This document shows, piece after piece, positions 25,731 through 33,674 of a stretch of 64,000 nucleotides of DNA. Position numbers and translations under genes: made by a program. The DNA is from Oscillospiraceae bacterium (GTDB lineage: Bacteria; Bacillota; Clostridia; Oscillospirales; Oscillospiraceae): positions 1 through 64,000 of the forward strand of contig CAJTGJ010000018.1 in the NCBI GenBank assembly GCA_910575695.1. The letters are read 5' to 3'. Under the pieces are notes generated by a model that saw nothing but the letters and a program-made list of their open reading frames with translations, was not told where the DNA came from and did no database searches. The number at the start of each line of letters is the position of its first letter. The stretch's first letter is position 1.

Positions 25731-25910
25731 TTGAAGATGGATAAAAAAGTGATGCTGCCCATCGCCGGGGCCACCATGGCGGCGGGGGCGGCCATCGGCA
25801 TGATGATGATGCCAAAGAAGAAAAAGCAGTCCGCCCAGAAGGCGGCGGGCCGGGCCATCAAAGCGGTGGGCGACGTGGTGGAGCACCTGGACCGCTCGCT
25901 GAAAATGTGA
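25731..25910 (+). CDS. Small membrane-associated hypothetical protein
   Basis: About 59 residues. A short hydrophobic, Met/Ala/Gly-rich segment (VMLPIAGATMAAGAAIGMMM) is followed by a very basic stretch (PKKKKQSAQKAAGRAIKAVG) and an amphipathic helix. The layout resembles small YtxH-like proteins common in Clostridia. Function unknown. AAGGAGGG lies eight bases before a TTG at 25731, which I take as the start; ATG 25737 is also possible but further from the site. It has its own terminator. Confidence 0.6.
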   Translation: MKMDKKVMLPIAGATMAAGAAIGMMMMPKKKKQSAQKAAGRAIKAVGDVVEHLDRSLKM

Positions 25911-25915
25911 GGCTG

Positions 25916-25947
25916 AGGGGCGTTTCCGCAGGGGGACGCCCCTTTCT
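25916..25947 (+). terminator. Terminator after small protein gene
   Basis: Eight-base stem AGGGGCGT / ACGCCCCT followed by TTTCT. Confidence 0.65.
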
Positions 25948-25969
25948 CATGAGACTTTTTGAAAAGGGG

Positions 25970-25997
25970 TTGATAAATTAAAAGGAACATGGTAAAA
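25970..25997 (+). promoter_or_regulatory. Promoter for SRP RNA
   Basis: TTGATA (25970-25975), 16-base spacer, TAAAAT (25992-25997), ending 15 bases before the predicted RNA 5' end. Confidence 0.7.
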
Positions 25998-26012
25998 TAG
26001 CCAATGGCTTGT

Positions 26013-26322
26013 GACGCCTCGGCGCGGAACAAGGCCGCGCTAGTTGGGGAGTTAGCGGTGCCCTGTACCTGCAACCCGCTACAGCAGGGATGAATCCCGG
26101 CCCCCGGAGGCAGGATGTGCCGCCTGCCCCATATAAGCAGCGATGATGGATCGGTCCCGCGCAACGCTCACCCGTGAACCGTGTCAGGCGGGGAACCGAG
26201 CAGCACTAAGCGGACCTGGGCGTGTGCCGCGGGGCTGCCGATCCTGAGCCGGCTGTATGGGTAACGGGCATATGCTGTCCTTCAAAGGCCGGTGCGCGGT
26301 CTTGTTGTGCGCCGAGGCGTTT
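26013..26322 (+). ncRNA. ffs: Signal recognition particle RNA, large bacterial type
   Basis: The RNA component of SRP. The S-domain signature is visible around 26187-26215 (GTCAGGCGGGGAACCGAGCA then GCACTAAGCGG), with the asymmetric loop and the GGAA tetraloop that bind Ffh. The 5' portion (GTTGGGGAGTTAGCGGTGCC, CTGTACCTGCAACCCGCTAC) matches the Alu domain of the large Firmicutes form. The ends pair perfectly: ACGCCTCGGCGC (26013-26024) with GCGCCGAGGCGT (26309-26320), and the stem is followed by TTTCTTT as terminator. Location just upstream of dnaX is typical for Firmicutes. The exact ends are inferred from the terminal helix. Confidence 0.9.
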
Positions 26323-26348
26323 TCTTTCTATGTTTGAGGTGATTTGGA

Positions 26349-28022
26349 ATGTACCAGGCGCTGTACCGCAAGTGGCGCTCCCGGACCTTCGACGCAGTGG
26401 TGGGGCAGGGGCACGTTACCCAGACACTGAAGCGGCAGGTGCAGTCGGGGCGGCTGTCCCATGCGTACCTGTTCACCGGAACCCGGGGGACGGGCAAGAC
26501 CTCCTGCGCCAAGCTGCTGGCCCGGGCGGTGAACTGCGAAAATCCCCGGGACGGCAATCCCTGCAATGCCTGCCCCTCCTGTCTGGGCATTGAGAACGGC
26601 TCCATTCTGGACGTGCTGGAGCTGGACGCCGCCTCCAACAACCGGGTGGACGATATGCGCGCCATGATGGACGAGGCGGTATATACCCCCTCCACGGTGA
26701 AGAAGCGGGTGTACATCATCGACGAGGTGCATATGCTGTCCGCCCAGGCGTTCAACGCACTGCTCCAGATTCTGGAGGAGCCGCCGGAGCATTTGATGTT
26801 CATCCTGGCCACCACGGAGATCCACAAGGTGCCCGCCACCATCAAGAGCCGGTGCCAGCAGTTCTCCTTCAAGCGCATCCGCGCCGAGGACATCGCGGCC
26901 CATCTGCTCCACGTGGCAAAGGAGGAGGGCTTTGCCCTCACCGACGGCGGCGCGGCCCTGGTGGCCCGTCTGGCCGACGGCGGTATGCGGGACGCGCTGT
27001 CCCTGCTGGACCAGTGCTCCGGCGGCGGGGGCACGGTGGACGAGGAGCGTGTGTACGACTGCCTGGGCCTGGCGGGGAACATTGAGACGGCCCGTCTGCT
27101 CTGGGACGCGGCCAAGGGGGACATATCCTCCGCTCTGGAGCGGCTTGACAAGCTGTACGGAAACGGCAAGGAGATGACCGCCCTGGCGGGGGAGCTGTCC
27201 GCCCTGGTGCGGGACCTGCTGGTGAGCCGAACCGCCCCCAAGGCCGGCGGGGATCTGATGACCGGCGGCTTTGACGGGGAGACCCTGCGCCGCCTGTCCG
27301 GCAAATTTGACGTGCCCCGGCTGGTGCAGATGCTGAATCTGATCCAGCGGACGGCGGCGGACCTGTCCCGCTCCGCCAACCGCCGCACGGATATGGAATT
27401 GTGCCTGGTGACGCTGTGCGATCCGGGGCTGGATGCCTCCCCGGCGGGGCTGAGCGCCCGGATCGCCAGACTGGAGCAGGGCGGAGTGGCCGCCCCGCCC
27501 CGGCCCGCGCCTCCGCCCCGGCGGCAGGCGCCGCCCCCGGCGGACGAGGTCCCCTGGGAGGAGCCGCCCCCGCGGGATGAGGACGCGATGCCGGAGCTGG
27601 AGCCGGAGCCGGTCCGGCCGCCGGCTGAGCCCGCGCCCCGGCAGGCGGCCAAGAAACCGGATCCAGACCCAGCTCCCGCCCCGGCGGCGGGAGGGAGCTG
27701 GCCGGGCTGGCCCGCGTTCCGGGAAAAGCTCAAGGGCGTGATGGACATCAGCGACTACAGCTTTATCAGCAATGACGCCATGGCCCAGGGCCGCTGGGAC
27801 GGGAAGGAGTTCACCCTGTGGGTGGCCAACAGCTTTTTGAAAACCATGCTGGATAAACAGTCCTTTACCCGCGTGGCGGCGGAGCTGGTCCGGCAGGTGA
27901 CCGGGGTTTCGGCCAAGGTGTCGGTGAAGGAGGGCGCAGCCCCGGCGGAGGACGCCCCGGCGGGGGGGGACGCGCTGGACGCGTTCCTGGCCCAGGGCGG
28001 GAGCAATATCATTGTGGAGTAA
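26349..28022 (+). CDS. dnaX: DNA polymerase III subunits gamma/tau
   Basis: The clamp-loader ATPase. It starts MYQALYRKWRSRTFDAVVGQ, the family's hallmark. Walker A is GTRGTGKTSCAKLLARAVNC near residue 45, zinc cysteines lie around residues 64-79 (CENPRDGNPCNACPSC), Walker B is VYIIDEVHMLS near 120, the SRC sensor is IKSRCQQFSF near 168, and the clamp-loader lid follows. A Pro-rich linker (about 375-440) leads to a C-terminal domain similar to DnaX domain III and tau. Total 557 residues. GAGGTGATTTG precedes the ATG. It heads the dnaX-ybaB unit. Confidence 0.95.
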   Translation: MYQALYRKWRSRTFDAVVGQGHVTQTLKRQVQSGRLSHAYLFTGTRGTGKTSCAKLLARAVNCENPRDGNPCNACPSCLGIENGSILDVLELDAASNNRVDDMRAMMDEAVYTPSTVKKRVYIIDEVHMLSAQAFNALLQILEEPPEHLMFILATTEIHKVPATIKSRCQQFSFKRIRAEDIAAHLLHVAKEEGFALTDGGAALVARLADGGMRDALSLLDQCSGGGGTVDEERVYDCLGLAGNIETARLLWDAAKGDISSALERLDKLYGNGKEMTALAGELSALVRDLLVSRTAPKAGGDLMTGGFDGETLRRLSGKFDVPRLVQMLNLIQRTAADLSRSANRRTDMELCLVTLCDPGLDASPAGLSARIARLEQGGVAAPPRPAPPPRRQAPPPADEVPWEEPPPRDEDAMPELEPEPVRPPAEPAPRQAAKKPDPDPAPAPAAGGSWPGWPAFREKLKGVMDISDYSFISNDAMAQGRWDGKEFTLWVANSFLKTMLDKQSFTRVAAELVRQVTGVSAKVSVKEGAAPAEDAPAGGDALDAFLAQGGSNIIVE

Positions 28023-28123
28023 ACCGGGAAAACCGGAGCCCCCGCAAGGCCGTCCTTTGGCTTTTCGGGGGAGGAAGGACAGGGGAGCGGACGCTGCCCC
28101 CGACGACATAGGAGGTACACAAC

Positions 28124-28462
28124 ATGGCAAAGGGATTTAACAGCCGCGGCATGGGCGGCGGCAATATGAACAACATGATCCGACAGGCCCAGAAAATGCA
28201 GCAGGACATGATGAAAGCCCAGGAGGAGCTGGAGAGCAAGACCTACGAGGCCGGGGCGGGGGGCGGCGTGGTGTCCGCCACGGTGTCCGGCAGAAAGGAG
28301 CTGGTCAGCGTCGCCATCGACCCTGAGGCAGTGGACCCGGACGATGTGGAGATGCTCCAGGACCTGATCGTTGCCGCCGTCAACGAGGCGCTGCGCAAGG
28401 CCAACGAGGACGCCGCCAGCCAGATGTCCAAGCTCACCGGCGGGCTGAACCTGCCCTTCTGA
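28124..28462 (+). CDS. YbaB/EbfC family nucleoid-associated protein
   Basis: A 112-residue DNA-binding homodimer-forming protein. The family core is clear: [20 protein letters not shown] near residue 14, the beta segment [20 protein letters not shown], then [20 protein letters not shown] and the [12 protein letters not shown] ending. The family usually lies just after dnaX and before recR, with roles in chromosome organisation; recR is not next here. AGGAGG precedes the ATG. Confidence 0.93.
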   Translation: MAKGFNSRGMGGGNMNNMIRQAQKMQQDMMKAQEELESKTYEAGAGGGVVSATVSGRKELVSVAIDPEAVDPDDVEMLQDLIVAAVNEALRKANEDAASQMSKLTGGLNLPF

Positions 28463-28472
28463 AGCGCCGGGT

Positions 28473-28964
28473 ATGTACAACAGCACGCTGTGTTACCTGG
28501 AAAATGGCCGGGGGGAGTATCTCATGCTCCACCGGGTGAAGAAAAAGGTGGACATCAACAAGGGTAAGTGGATCGGCGTAGGCGGCAAATTCGAGGAGGG
28601 GGAGAGCCCCGACGAGTGCCTGCGCCGGGAGGTCCGGGAGGAGACCGGCCTGGACCTCACCCGCTTCCGGTTCCGGGGTGTGGTCACCTTCCTGTGCAAT
28701 GACAGCAAATCGGACCAGTTTATGTACCTGTTCACCGCCACGGGCTGGACAGGGGAGCTGGACCTGGACTGCAAGGAGGGCGACCTGGCCTGGGTGCCCA
28801 AGGAGAGGGTGGCGGAGCTTCCCATTTGGGAGGGGGACGAGATCTTCCTCAAACTGCTGGCGGAGGACCGCCCGCCCTTTCTGCTCACGCTGGACTACAG
28901 GAGCGAGGGCGATCAGCTGGTCCGGGCCGTATTGGACGGCAAAGCCCTTCCAGTGAATCAATAA
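28473..28964 (+). CDS. Nudix hydrolase (MutT-like)
   Basis: A 163-residue Nudix enzyme. The Nudix box GVGGKFEEGESPDECLRREV continues into REETGLDL near residue 35-60, matching G-x5-E-x7-REUxEExGU. The N-terminus (MYNSTLCYLENG, VKKKVDINKGKWIGVGGKFE) is of the 8-oxo-dGTP diphosphatase group in Firmicutes, suggesting pool sanitisation, though the substrate is inferred. It starts ten bases after ybaB, without an obvious ribosome site, so it probably relies on coupling. Confidence 0.88.
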   Translation: MYNSTLCYLENGRGEYLMLHRVKKKVDINKGKWIGVGGKFEEGESPDECLRREVREETGLDLTRFRFRGVVTFLCNDSKSDQFMYLFTATGWTGELDLDCKEGDLAWVPKERVAELPIWEGDEIFLKLLAEDRPPFLLTLDYRSEGDQLVRAVLDGKALPVNQ

Positions 28965-28977
28965 GGAGATGTTTGCG

Positions 28978-30681
28978 TTGAAATTTTCCGAGATGCCCTA
29001 CGAGCGCCCCGACCTGGAGACGGTCAAGGCACAGCTTTCCGGGTTTACCGCCCGGCTCAGGGCCGCGTCCGGCTATGATGAGGCCAAGGCCGTTTTCCTG
29101 GAAAAGGAGGAGGCTGACCAGACGGTGGGCACACTGGCCGAGCTGGTCATGATCCGCAACTCCATCGACACACGGGACCAGTTCTATGACGGGGAGATGA
29201 GCTTTTGGAACGCCGCCATGCCGGAGCTGGAGGAGTATGAGCAGGCGTGGAAGCTGGCCATGCTGGAATCCCCCTTCCGGGAGGATTTTGCCCGGGAGTA
29301 CGGCGATCTGATGTTCCTCAACACGGAAATCGCCCTGAAAGCCTTTTCCCCGGACATCGTGCCCCAGCTCCAGAAGGAAAATGACCTGACCCAGGAGCAC
29401 CAGAAGCTCATCGCTTCCGCTCAGATCCCCTTTGAGGGCGGGATGTATACCCTGTCCCAGATGGGCCCCTTCCAGAACGACCCGGACGACAAGCGCCGTC
29501 TGGCGGCGTGGAAGGCAGTGGGCCAGTGGTACAAGGACCATCAGCCCGAGCTGGACCGCATTTATGACGCGCTCACCCACCTGCGGGACGAGATGGGCCG
29601 CAGGCTGGGCTATGAGGGCTACACCGCCTTGGGTTATTACCGCATGGAGCGCAACTGCTACGGCAGGGAGGACGTGGAGAAATTCCGCGCCGCCGTGGTG
29701 AAGTATCTGGTCCCCCTGGCCGACCGGGTGTACCGGGAGCAGGCCCGGCGCATCGGCGTGGAATATCCGCTGAGCTACGCCGACGCGGCGCTGAAGTTCC
29801 GCTCCGGCAACCCCAGGCCCCAGGGCGCCCCCGACGACATCATCGCCCAGGGCAGGAAATTTTACGACGAGCTGTCCCCTGAAACCTCTGAGTTTTTCCA
29901 TACCATGCTGGACAACGAGCTGATGGACCTGCTGTCCACTGAGGGCAAAGCCGGGGGCGGCTACTGCACCAGCATCAAACAGTACCAGGTGCCCTTCATT
30001 TTCGCCAACTTCAACGGCACCCAGGGGGATATTGAGGTTATCACCCACGAGGCGGGGCACGCTTTCGCCTACTGGATGAACCGGGACCGGGTGCCCTCCA
30101 GCTATGCATGGCCGGGAATGGAGGCCTGTGAGGTCCACTCCATGTCCATGGAGTTCATGGCCTGGCCGTGGACGGAGGGCTTTTTCGGCCCGGATACGAA
30201 AAAGTACCTGTACAGCCATCTGGCCGGGGCGCTGACCTTCATCCCCTACGGCACCCTGGTGGACCATTTCCAGCATGAGGTATACGCCCGTCCGGACATG
30301 ACTCCCGCCCAGCGCCACGCCAGGTGGAAGGAGCTGCAAGGGGTGTATATGCCCTGGATGCGGCTGGACGGGGACATCCCCTTCTTCGCCGACGGCGAGG
30401 CGTGGCAGCGCCAGAGCCACATTTATCAGTCCCCCTTCTACTATATCGACTACTGTCTGGCCCAGACGGTGGCGCTGCAGATCTGGGCGCTGCTGCAAAA
30501 GGACCAGAAGCTGGCTTGGGAGAAGTATATGGCCTACACCCGCCAGGGCGGAAGCCGCACCTTTACCGACCTGCTGAAAAACGCCGGCCTGGACAGCCCC
30601 TTCGACGAAAAGTGCCTGCGGGAGGTGTGCGAGACCGCCGGCGCGTGGCTGGACGGCGTCGACCTCACCGGGATCGCGTGA
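28978..30681 (+). CDS. M3 family oligoendopeptidase
   Basis: A cytoplasmic zinc oligopeptidase of the PepF/thimet type, 567 residues. The metal site is EVITHEAGHAFAYW with H357, E358 and H361; the third ligand Glu lies in the following helix (EACEVHSMSMEFM). The C-terminal YYIDYCLAQTVALQIW is also a family feature. I prefer TTG 28978 (KFSEMPYERPDLE, the usual family N-terminus), which lies nine bases after AAGGAG; the ATG at 28969 directly abuts that site with no spacing. It is the last gene of the dnaX unit. Confidence 0.9.
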   Translation: MKFSEMPYERPDLETVKAQLSGFTARLRAASGYDEAKAVFLEKEEADQTVGTLAELVMIRNSIDTRDQFYDGEMSFWNAAMPELEEYEQAWKLAMLESPFREDFAREYGDLMFLNTEIALKAFSPDIVPQLQKENDLTQEHQKLIASAQIPFEGGMYTLSQMGPFQNDPDDKRRLAAWKAVGQWYKDHQPELDRIYDALTHLRDEMGRRLGYEGYTALGYYRMERNCYGREDVEKFRAAVVKYLVPLADRVYREQARRIGVEYPLSYADAALKFRSGNPRPQGAPDDIIAQGRKFYDELSPETSEFFHTMLDNELMDLLSTEGKAGGGYCTSIKQYQVPFIFANFNGTQGDIEVITHEAGHAFAYWMNRDRVPSSYAWPGMEACEVHSMSMEFMAWPWTEGFFGPDTKKYLYSHLAGALTFIPYGTLVDHFQHEVYARPDMTPAQRHARWKELQGVYMPWMRLDGDIPFFADGEAWQRQSHIYQSPFYYIDYCLAQTVALQIWALLQKDQKLAWEKYMAYTRQGGSRTFTDLLKNAGLDSPFDEKCLREVCETAGAWLDGVDLTGIA

Positions 30682-30690
30682 CAAAACGAC

Positions 30691-30730
30691 ACAAGCGCCC
30701 GCCCCGGGCTTTGGGGCGGGCGCTTGTTTG
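30691..30730 (+). terminator. Terminator after M3 peptidase gene
   Basis: Perfect 15-bp stem ACAAGCGCCCGCCCC / GGGGCGGGCGCTTGT followed by TTGT. Confidence 0.85.
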
Positions 30731-30743
30731 TACACATTGCCGC

Positions 30744-30772
30744 TTGCAATTTCCGGAAATATGCGGTACACT
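30744..30772 (+). promoter_or_regulatory. Promoter for THF riboswitch/folT
   Basis: TTGCAA (30744-30749), 17-base spacer, TACACT (30767-30772). Predicted transcription start about 30779, immediately before the riboswitch. Confidence 0.7.
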
Positions 30773-30781
30773 GTGTACACA

Positions 30782-30883
30782 GGCAGAGTAGGAGCGCGTG
30801 TGTACAAGTGCCGGCGGGACGGGGAGTTGTCCGCCGGACGAAGGGCCGAACGGCCCGCAGTGCGCCCTCCGCATCCCGCTGCC
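30782..30883 (+). promoter_or_regulatory. Tetrahydrofolate (THF) riboswitch
   Basis: The stretch matches the THF riboswitch consensus: 5' GGCAGAGTAGGAGCGCGTG, then GACGGGGAGTTGTCC, the loop GGGCCGAACGGCCCGCAGTG, and the 3' end CGCATCCCGCTGCC, which pairs with the 5' end (GGCAG/CTGCC). THF riboswitches sense reduced folates and in Firmicutes sit before folate transport or synthesis genes, as here before folT. Ligand binding normally lowers expression. Assignment is from motif recognition, not a covariance search. Confidence 0.88.
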
Positions 30884-30910
30884 GCATGGTGGGGCGCGGT
30901 ATTTTTGCGG

Positions 30911-30962
30911 CCTCCTTTGTGCGGCGTACCCTTTTCAGGGCTGCCGAGAAAAACAAAGGAGG
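30911..30962 (+). promoter_or_regulatory. Ribosome-site-sequestering hairpin of folT leader
   Basis: CCTCCTTTGT (30911-30920) is the exact complement of ACAAAGGAGG (30953-30962), which contains the folT ribosome-binding site. A smaller stem (CGGC..ACCC with GGG..GCCG) fills the loop. This is a likely expression platform: it hides the ribosome site when it forms. Its link to the riboswitch state is inferred. Confidence 0.7.
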
Positions 30963-30971
30963 TCTTTTTTC

Positions 30972-31640
30972 ATGTCCCAAACCCTGTACAAATCGCCCTT
31001 TTCCCGCGCCTACTGGCGGGACGCCGTGGAGGATTTCAAAAAGCCCCGCACCATGGCGTTTTCCGCCCTGATGGTGGCCGCCTGCGTGGCGCTGAGCTAT
31101 TTGCAGTCCATGCCGGTGGTGAACAACATCAAGATCACCTGGGGCTTCCTGGCCCGGGCGCTGTGCGCCCTGGTGGGTGGTCCGGTGAACGCCCTGGCTT
31201 TCGGCTTCGTGGAGGACACCGTCAGCTACCTGATGAACCCCACCGGGGGGTACAATCCGTTTTACATTTTTACCACCATGCTGGGTGTGTTCACCTATTC
31301 CCTGTTCCTGTACCGGGCGGAGGTGACGGTGCTCCGGGTGTTCCTGGCCAAGCTGGCCACCAACCTGCAAAATGTGTTCATCGGCGGGCTGGGCACCTTC
31401 CTGTGGTATTCCGGCGGCAAGGGCTACTGGACCATCGCGGGGGCCAGCGCGGTGAAAAACGCCATCATGCTGCCAGTGCAGGCCCTTTTGCTGGTGGTTT
31501 TGTTCGGGGCGCTGCTGCCCATCCTCCACCGCATGGGCTTCCTGCCCGACCAGGCGGGACGGCTCCGGCTGTGGAAGAAGCCTGAGCGGCTTGATAGGGA
31601 AAAGGCGCAGGCGGCAGAAAAGGCGCCCTGGGAGGACTGA
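30972..31640 (+). CDS. folT: Folate ECF transporter substrate-binding subunit FolT
   Basis: FolT is the membrane S component that captures folates for an energy-coupling-factor transporter, whose shared EcfA/A'/T parts are encoded elsewhere. The 222-residue protein has about six membrane helices. FolT-like features include the N-terminal FKKPRTMAFSALMVAACVAL, the loop ITWGFLARALCALVGGPVNA and YNPFYIFTTMLGVFTYSLFL. The riboswitch upstream independently supports folate as substrate. AAAGGAGG lies before ATG 30972. The C-terminus has a charged tail. Confidence 0.88.
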   Translation: MSQTLYKSPFSRAYWRDAVEDFKKPRTMAFSALMVAACVALSYLQSMPVVNNIKITWGFLARALCALVGGPVNALAFGFVEDTVSYLMNPTGGYNPFYIFTTMLGVFTYSLFLYRAEVTVLRVFLAKLATNLQNVFIGGLGTFLWYSGGKGYWTIAGASAVKNAIMLPVQALLLVVLFGALLPILHRMGFLPDQAGRLRLWKKPERLDREKAQAAEKAPWED

Positions 31641-31665
31641 CCGCCGCCAAACGGCATAACCCGTC

Positions 31666-31716
31666 CCATGTCCGCATACGTTCCTGTGAGGGGGTATGCG
31701 GACATGGCTTTTTTTA
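31666..31716 (+). terminator. Terminator overlapping the start of the symporter gene
   Basis: Perfect 14-bp stem CCATGTCCGCATAC (31666-31679) / GTATGCGGACATGG (31694-31707) followed by CTTTTTTTAAGG. Both candidate ATGs of the downstream gene lie in the stem arms, and the T tract is inside its coding region. Confidence 0.85.
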
Positions 31717-33092
31717 AGGAAGCGGGCGACTTTTTGTGGGGCGGGCCGCTGCTTGCAGCGTTTCTGGCGGTGGGGCTGTGGTATTCCTTTGCCACCGGTT
31801 TTTTTCCCGTTTTCGGGGTGGGGGTGTGGTGGAAAGCCACCGCAGGCTCCCTGTTTGGACGGAAAAAGGGACGGCAGAAGGATCGGGGGGTGACCCAGCT
31901 CCAGGCCCTGTCCACCGCCCTGGCGGCTACGGTGGGCACCGGCTCCATTGCCGGGGTGGCCACCGCCATCGTATACGGCGGGCCGGGGGCGGTGTTCTGG
32001 ATGTGGATGTCCGCCCTGCTGGGGATGGCGGTGAGCTGCGGGGAAAAGACGCTGGCGGTGCGCCACCGGGAGAAGGGCTCCGACGGACGCTGGAAGGGCG
32101 GGCCCATGGAGTACATGAAAAACGGCCTGCATCTGCCGGGGCTGGGGAAGCTGTTCGCTCTGTTCTGCATCGCGGAGACGCTGGCGGGGGGAAATCTGGC
32201 CCAGGCCAACTCCATTGCCGCCTCCCTGTCCGCCGCCGGGGGAGCCAGTCCCAAAGTGGTTGGAGTGGTGCTGGCGGCCATAACCGCCATTGTGCTGGCG
32301 GGGGGCATTAAGCGCATCGGCGGTTTGTGTGAGCTGCTGGTGCCCGCCATGGCGTTTCTGTTCGTGGGGGCGGGGCTGGTGGTGATTGCGGTCCACTGGC
32401 AGGCGGTACCCGCCGCTTTCCAGCAGATCGTGGGCTATGCCTTCGCGCCCCGCGCGGTGGCCGGGGGGTACGCCATGGGGACGGCCCTGCGGTACGGGGT
32501 GGCCCGAGGAGTGTTCACCAACGAGGCGGGGGTGGGGATGTCCGCCATCGCCCATGCCTGCGCCGATGTGGACGAACCGGCGGAGCAGGGGATGTGGGGC
32601 ATCTTTGAGGTATTTTTCGCCACCATCGTCATCTGCACCGTCACCGCGCTGGTGATCCTCACATCCGGTGTGTACGACCCCGCAGCGGCCCTTGCCATGG
32701 CGGAGGCGGGCGTCCTGCCGGAGGGGATGCTGGGCGCGCCGCTGACGGCGGCGGGATTTGCCTCGGTATTTGGCGAAGCGGGGGAATGGATCGTGGCGGT
32801 GTGCCTGATCCTGTTCGCCTTCACCTCCCTCATCGGTTCGGGGTACTACGGGCAGCGTGGGGTGGAAACGCTCACCGGCTCCCGCTGGGCCAGGGGGCTG
32901 TATCATCTGGTTTTTCCCGCCTGCATCATCTTCGGCGCGTTGGGGGACGTGACGGCGGTGTGGCAGCTGGTGGATGTGTTCAACGGCCTTCTGCTGGCGG
33001 TGAACCTGCCCGCGCTGCTGCTGCTGTCGCCGGAGGCGGTGCATCTGCTGCGGGTCTGGCTGGAGGGACGAAAGAAAAGCCGTCAGAGCTGA
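31704..33092 (+). CDS. Alanine/glycine:cation symporter (AGCS family)
   Basis: A sodium- (or proton-) coupled amino-acid importer with about ten membrane segments; 462 residues from ATG 31704. AGCS signatures are present: QALSTALAATVGTGSIAGVA near residue 60, AIVYGGPGAVFWMWMSALLG, MEYMKNGL, and GVARGVFTNEAGVGMSAIAH near 270. The final YYGQRGVETLTG and charged C-terminus are typical. I prefer ATG 31704 because GAGGGGG lies ten bases upstream; ATG 31668 has no ribosome site. The terminator hairpin spanning both starts means full-length message needs read-through or an opened hairpin. Confidence 0.88.
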   Translation: MAFFKEAGDFLWGGPLLAAFLAVGLWYSFATGFFPVFGVGVWWKATAGSLFGRKKGRQKDRGVTQLQALSTALAATVGTGSIAGVATAIVYGGPGAVFWMWMSALLGMAVSCGEKTLAVRHREKGSDGRWKGGPMEYMKNGLHLPGLGKLFALFCIAETLAGGNLAQANSIAASLSAAGGASPKVVGVVLAAITAIVLAGGIKRIGGLCELLVPAMAFLFVGAGLVVIAVHWQAVPAAFQQIVGYAFAPRAVAGGYAMGTALRYGVARGVFTNEAGVGMSAIAHACADVDEPAEQGMWGIFEVFFATIVICTVTALVILTSGVYDPAAALAMAEAGVLPEGMLGAPLTAAGFASVFGEAGEWIVAVCLILFAFTSLIGSGYYGQRGVETLTGSRWARGLYHLVFPACIIFGALGDVTAVWQLVDVFNGLLLAVNLPALLLLSPEAVHLLRVWLEGRKKSRQS

Positions 33093-33102
33093 CGGCTTTT
33101 CC

Positions 33103-33672
33103 TTATGCTTCCTGTTGTTCCCGCCAGGCCAGATAGGCGGCCCGGCCTGTTTGATAGAGATCGTTCCCCAGGCTGTCAATGACCACCGTGAGGGGCAGGT
33201 CTTTCACCTCCAGCCGCCGGACGGCCTCCGCGCCCAGATCCTCATAGCAGACCAGCTCAGCGGACTTGACGCACCGGGCCAGCAGGGCCCCTGCCCCGCC
33301 GATGGCTCCGAAATACACCGCGCCCGTTTCCTTCATGGCGTCAATGACCTCCGGCCCCCGGCTTCCCTTGCCGATCATGCCCAGTTCACCCAGGCGGAGC
33401 AGGGTGGGGGCATAGGCGTCCATGCGGTAGCTGGTGGTGGGTCCAGCGGAGCCGATGGGCTGTCCGGGGCGGGCGGGGGTGGGGCCTGCGTAGTAGATTA
33501 CGGCGCCTTCCATGGGAAAGGGCATGGGCTTGTTTTCTGCCGCCAGCTCGCACAGGCGCTTGTGGGCGGCGTCCCGGGCGGTGTAGATCGTGCCGCTGAG
33601 CAGTACGCTGTCCCCGGAGCGAAGGGACTGGGCGGTTTCAAAATCAAGCGGGGCGGTGATGCGCTTGGGCAT
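33103..33672 (-). CDS. Fumarate hydratase class I, beta subunit
   Basis: A 189-residue C-terminal-type subunit of the oxygen-sensitive [4Fe-4S] fumarase/tartrate dehydratase family, which interconverts fumarate and malate. Motifs include GDSVLLSGTIYTARDAAHKR near residue 25, IYYAGPTPARPGQPIGSAGP near 62 and TSYRMDAYAPTLL. ATG 33672 lies two bases after the alpha-subunit stop, and GGAGGTG within the alpha 3' end serves as its ribosome site. Fumarase versus tartrate dehydratase cannot be settled from sequence alone, but fumarase is more likely. Confidence 0.88.
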   Translation of the reverse strand: MPKRITAPLDFETAQSLRSGDSVLLSGTIYTARDAAHKRLCELAAENKPMPFPMEGAVIYYAGPTPARPGQPIGSAGPTTSYRMDAYAPTLLRLGELGMIGKGSRGPEVIDAMKETGAVYFGAIGGAGALLARCVKSAELVCYEDLGAEAVRRLEVKDLPLTVVIDSLGNDLYQTGRAAYLAWREQQEA

Positions 33673-33674
33673 GG

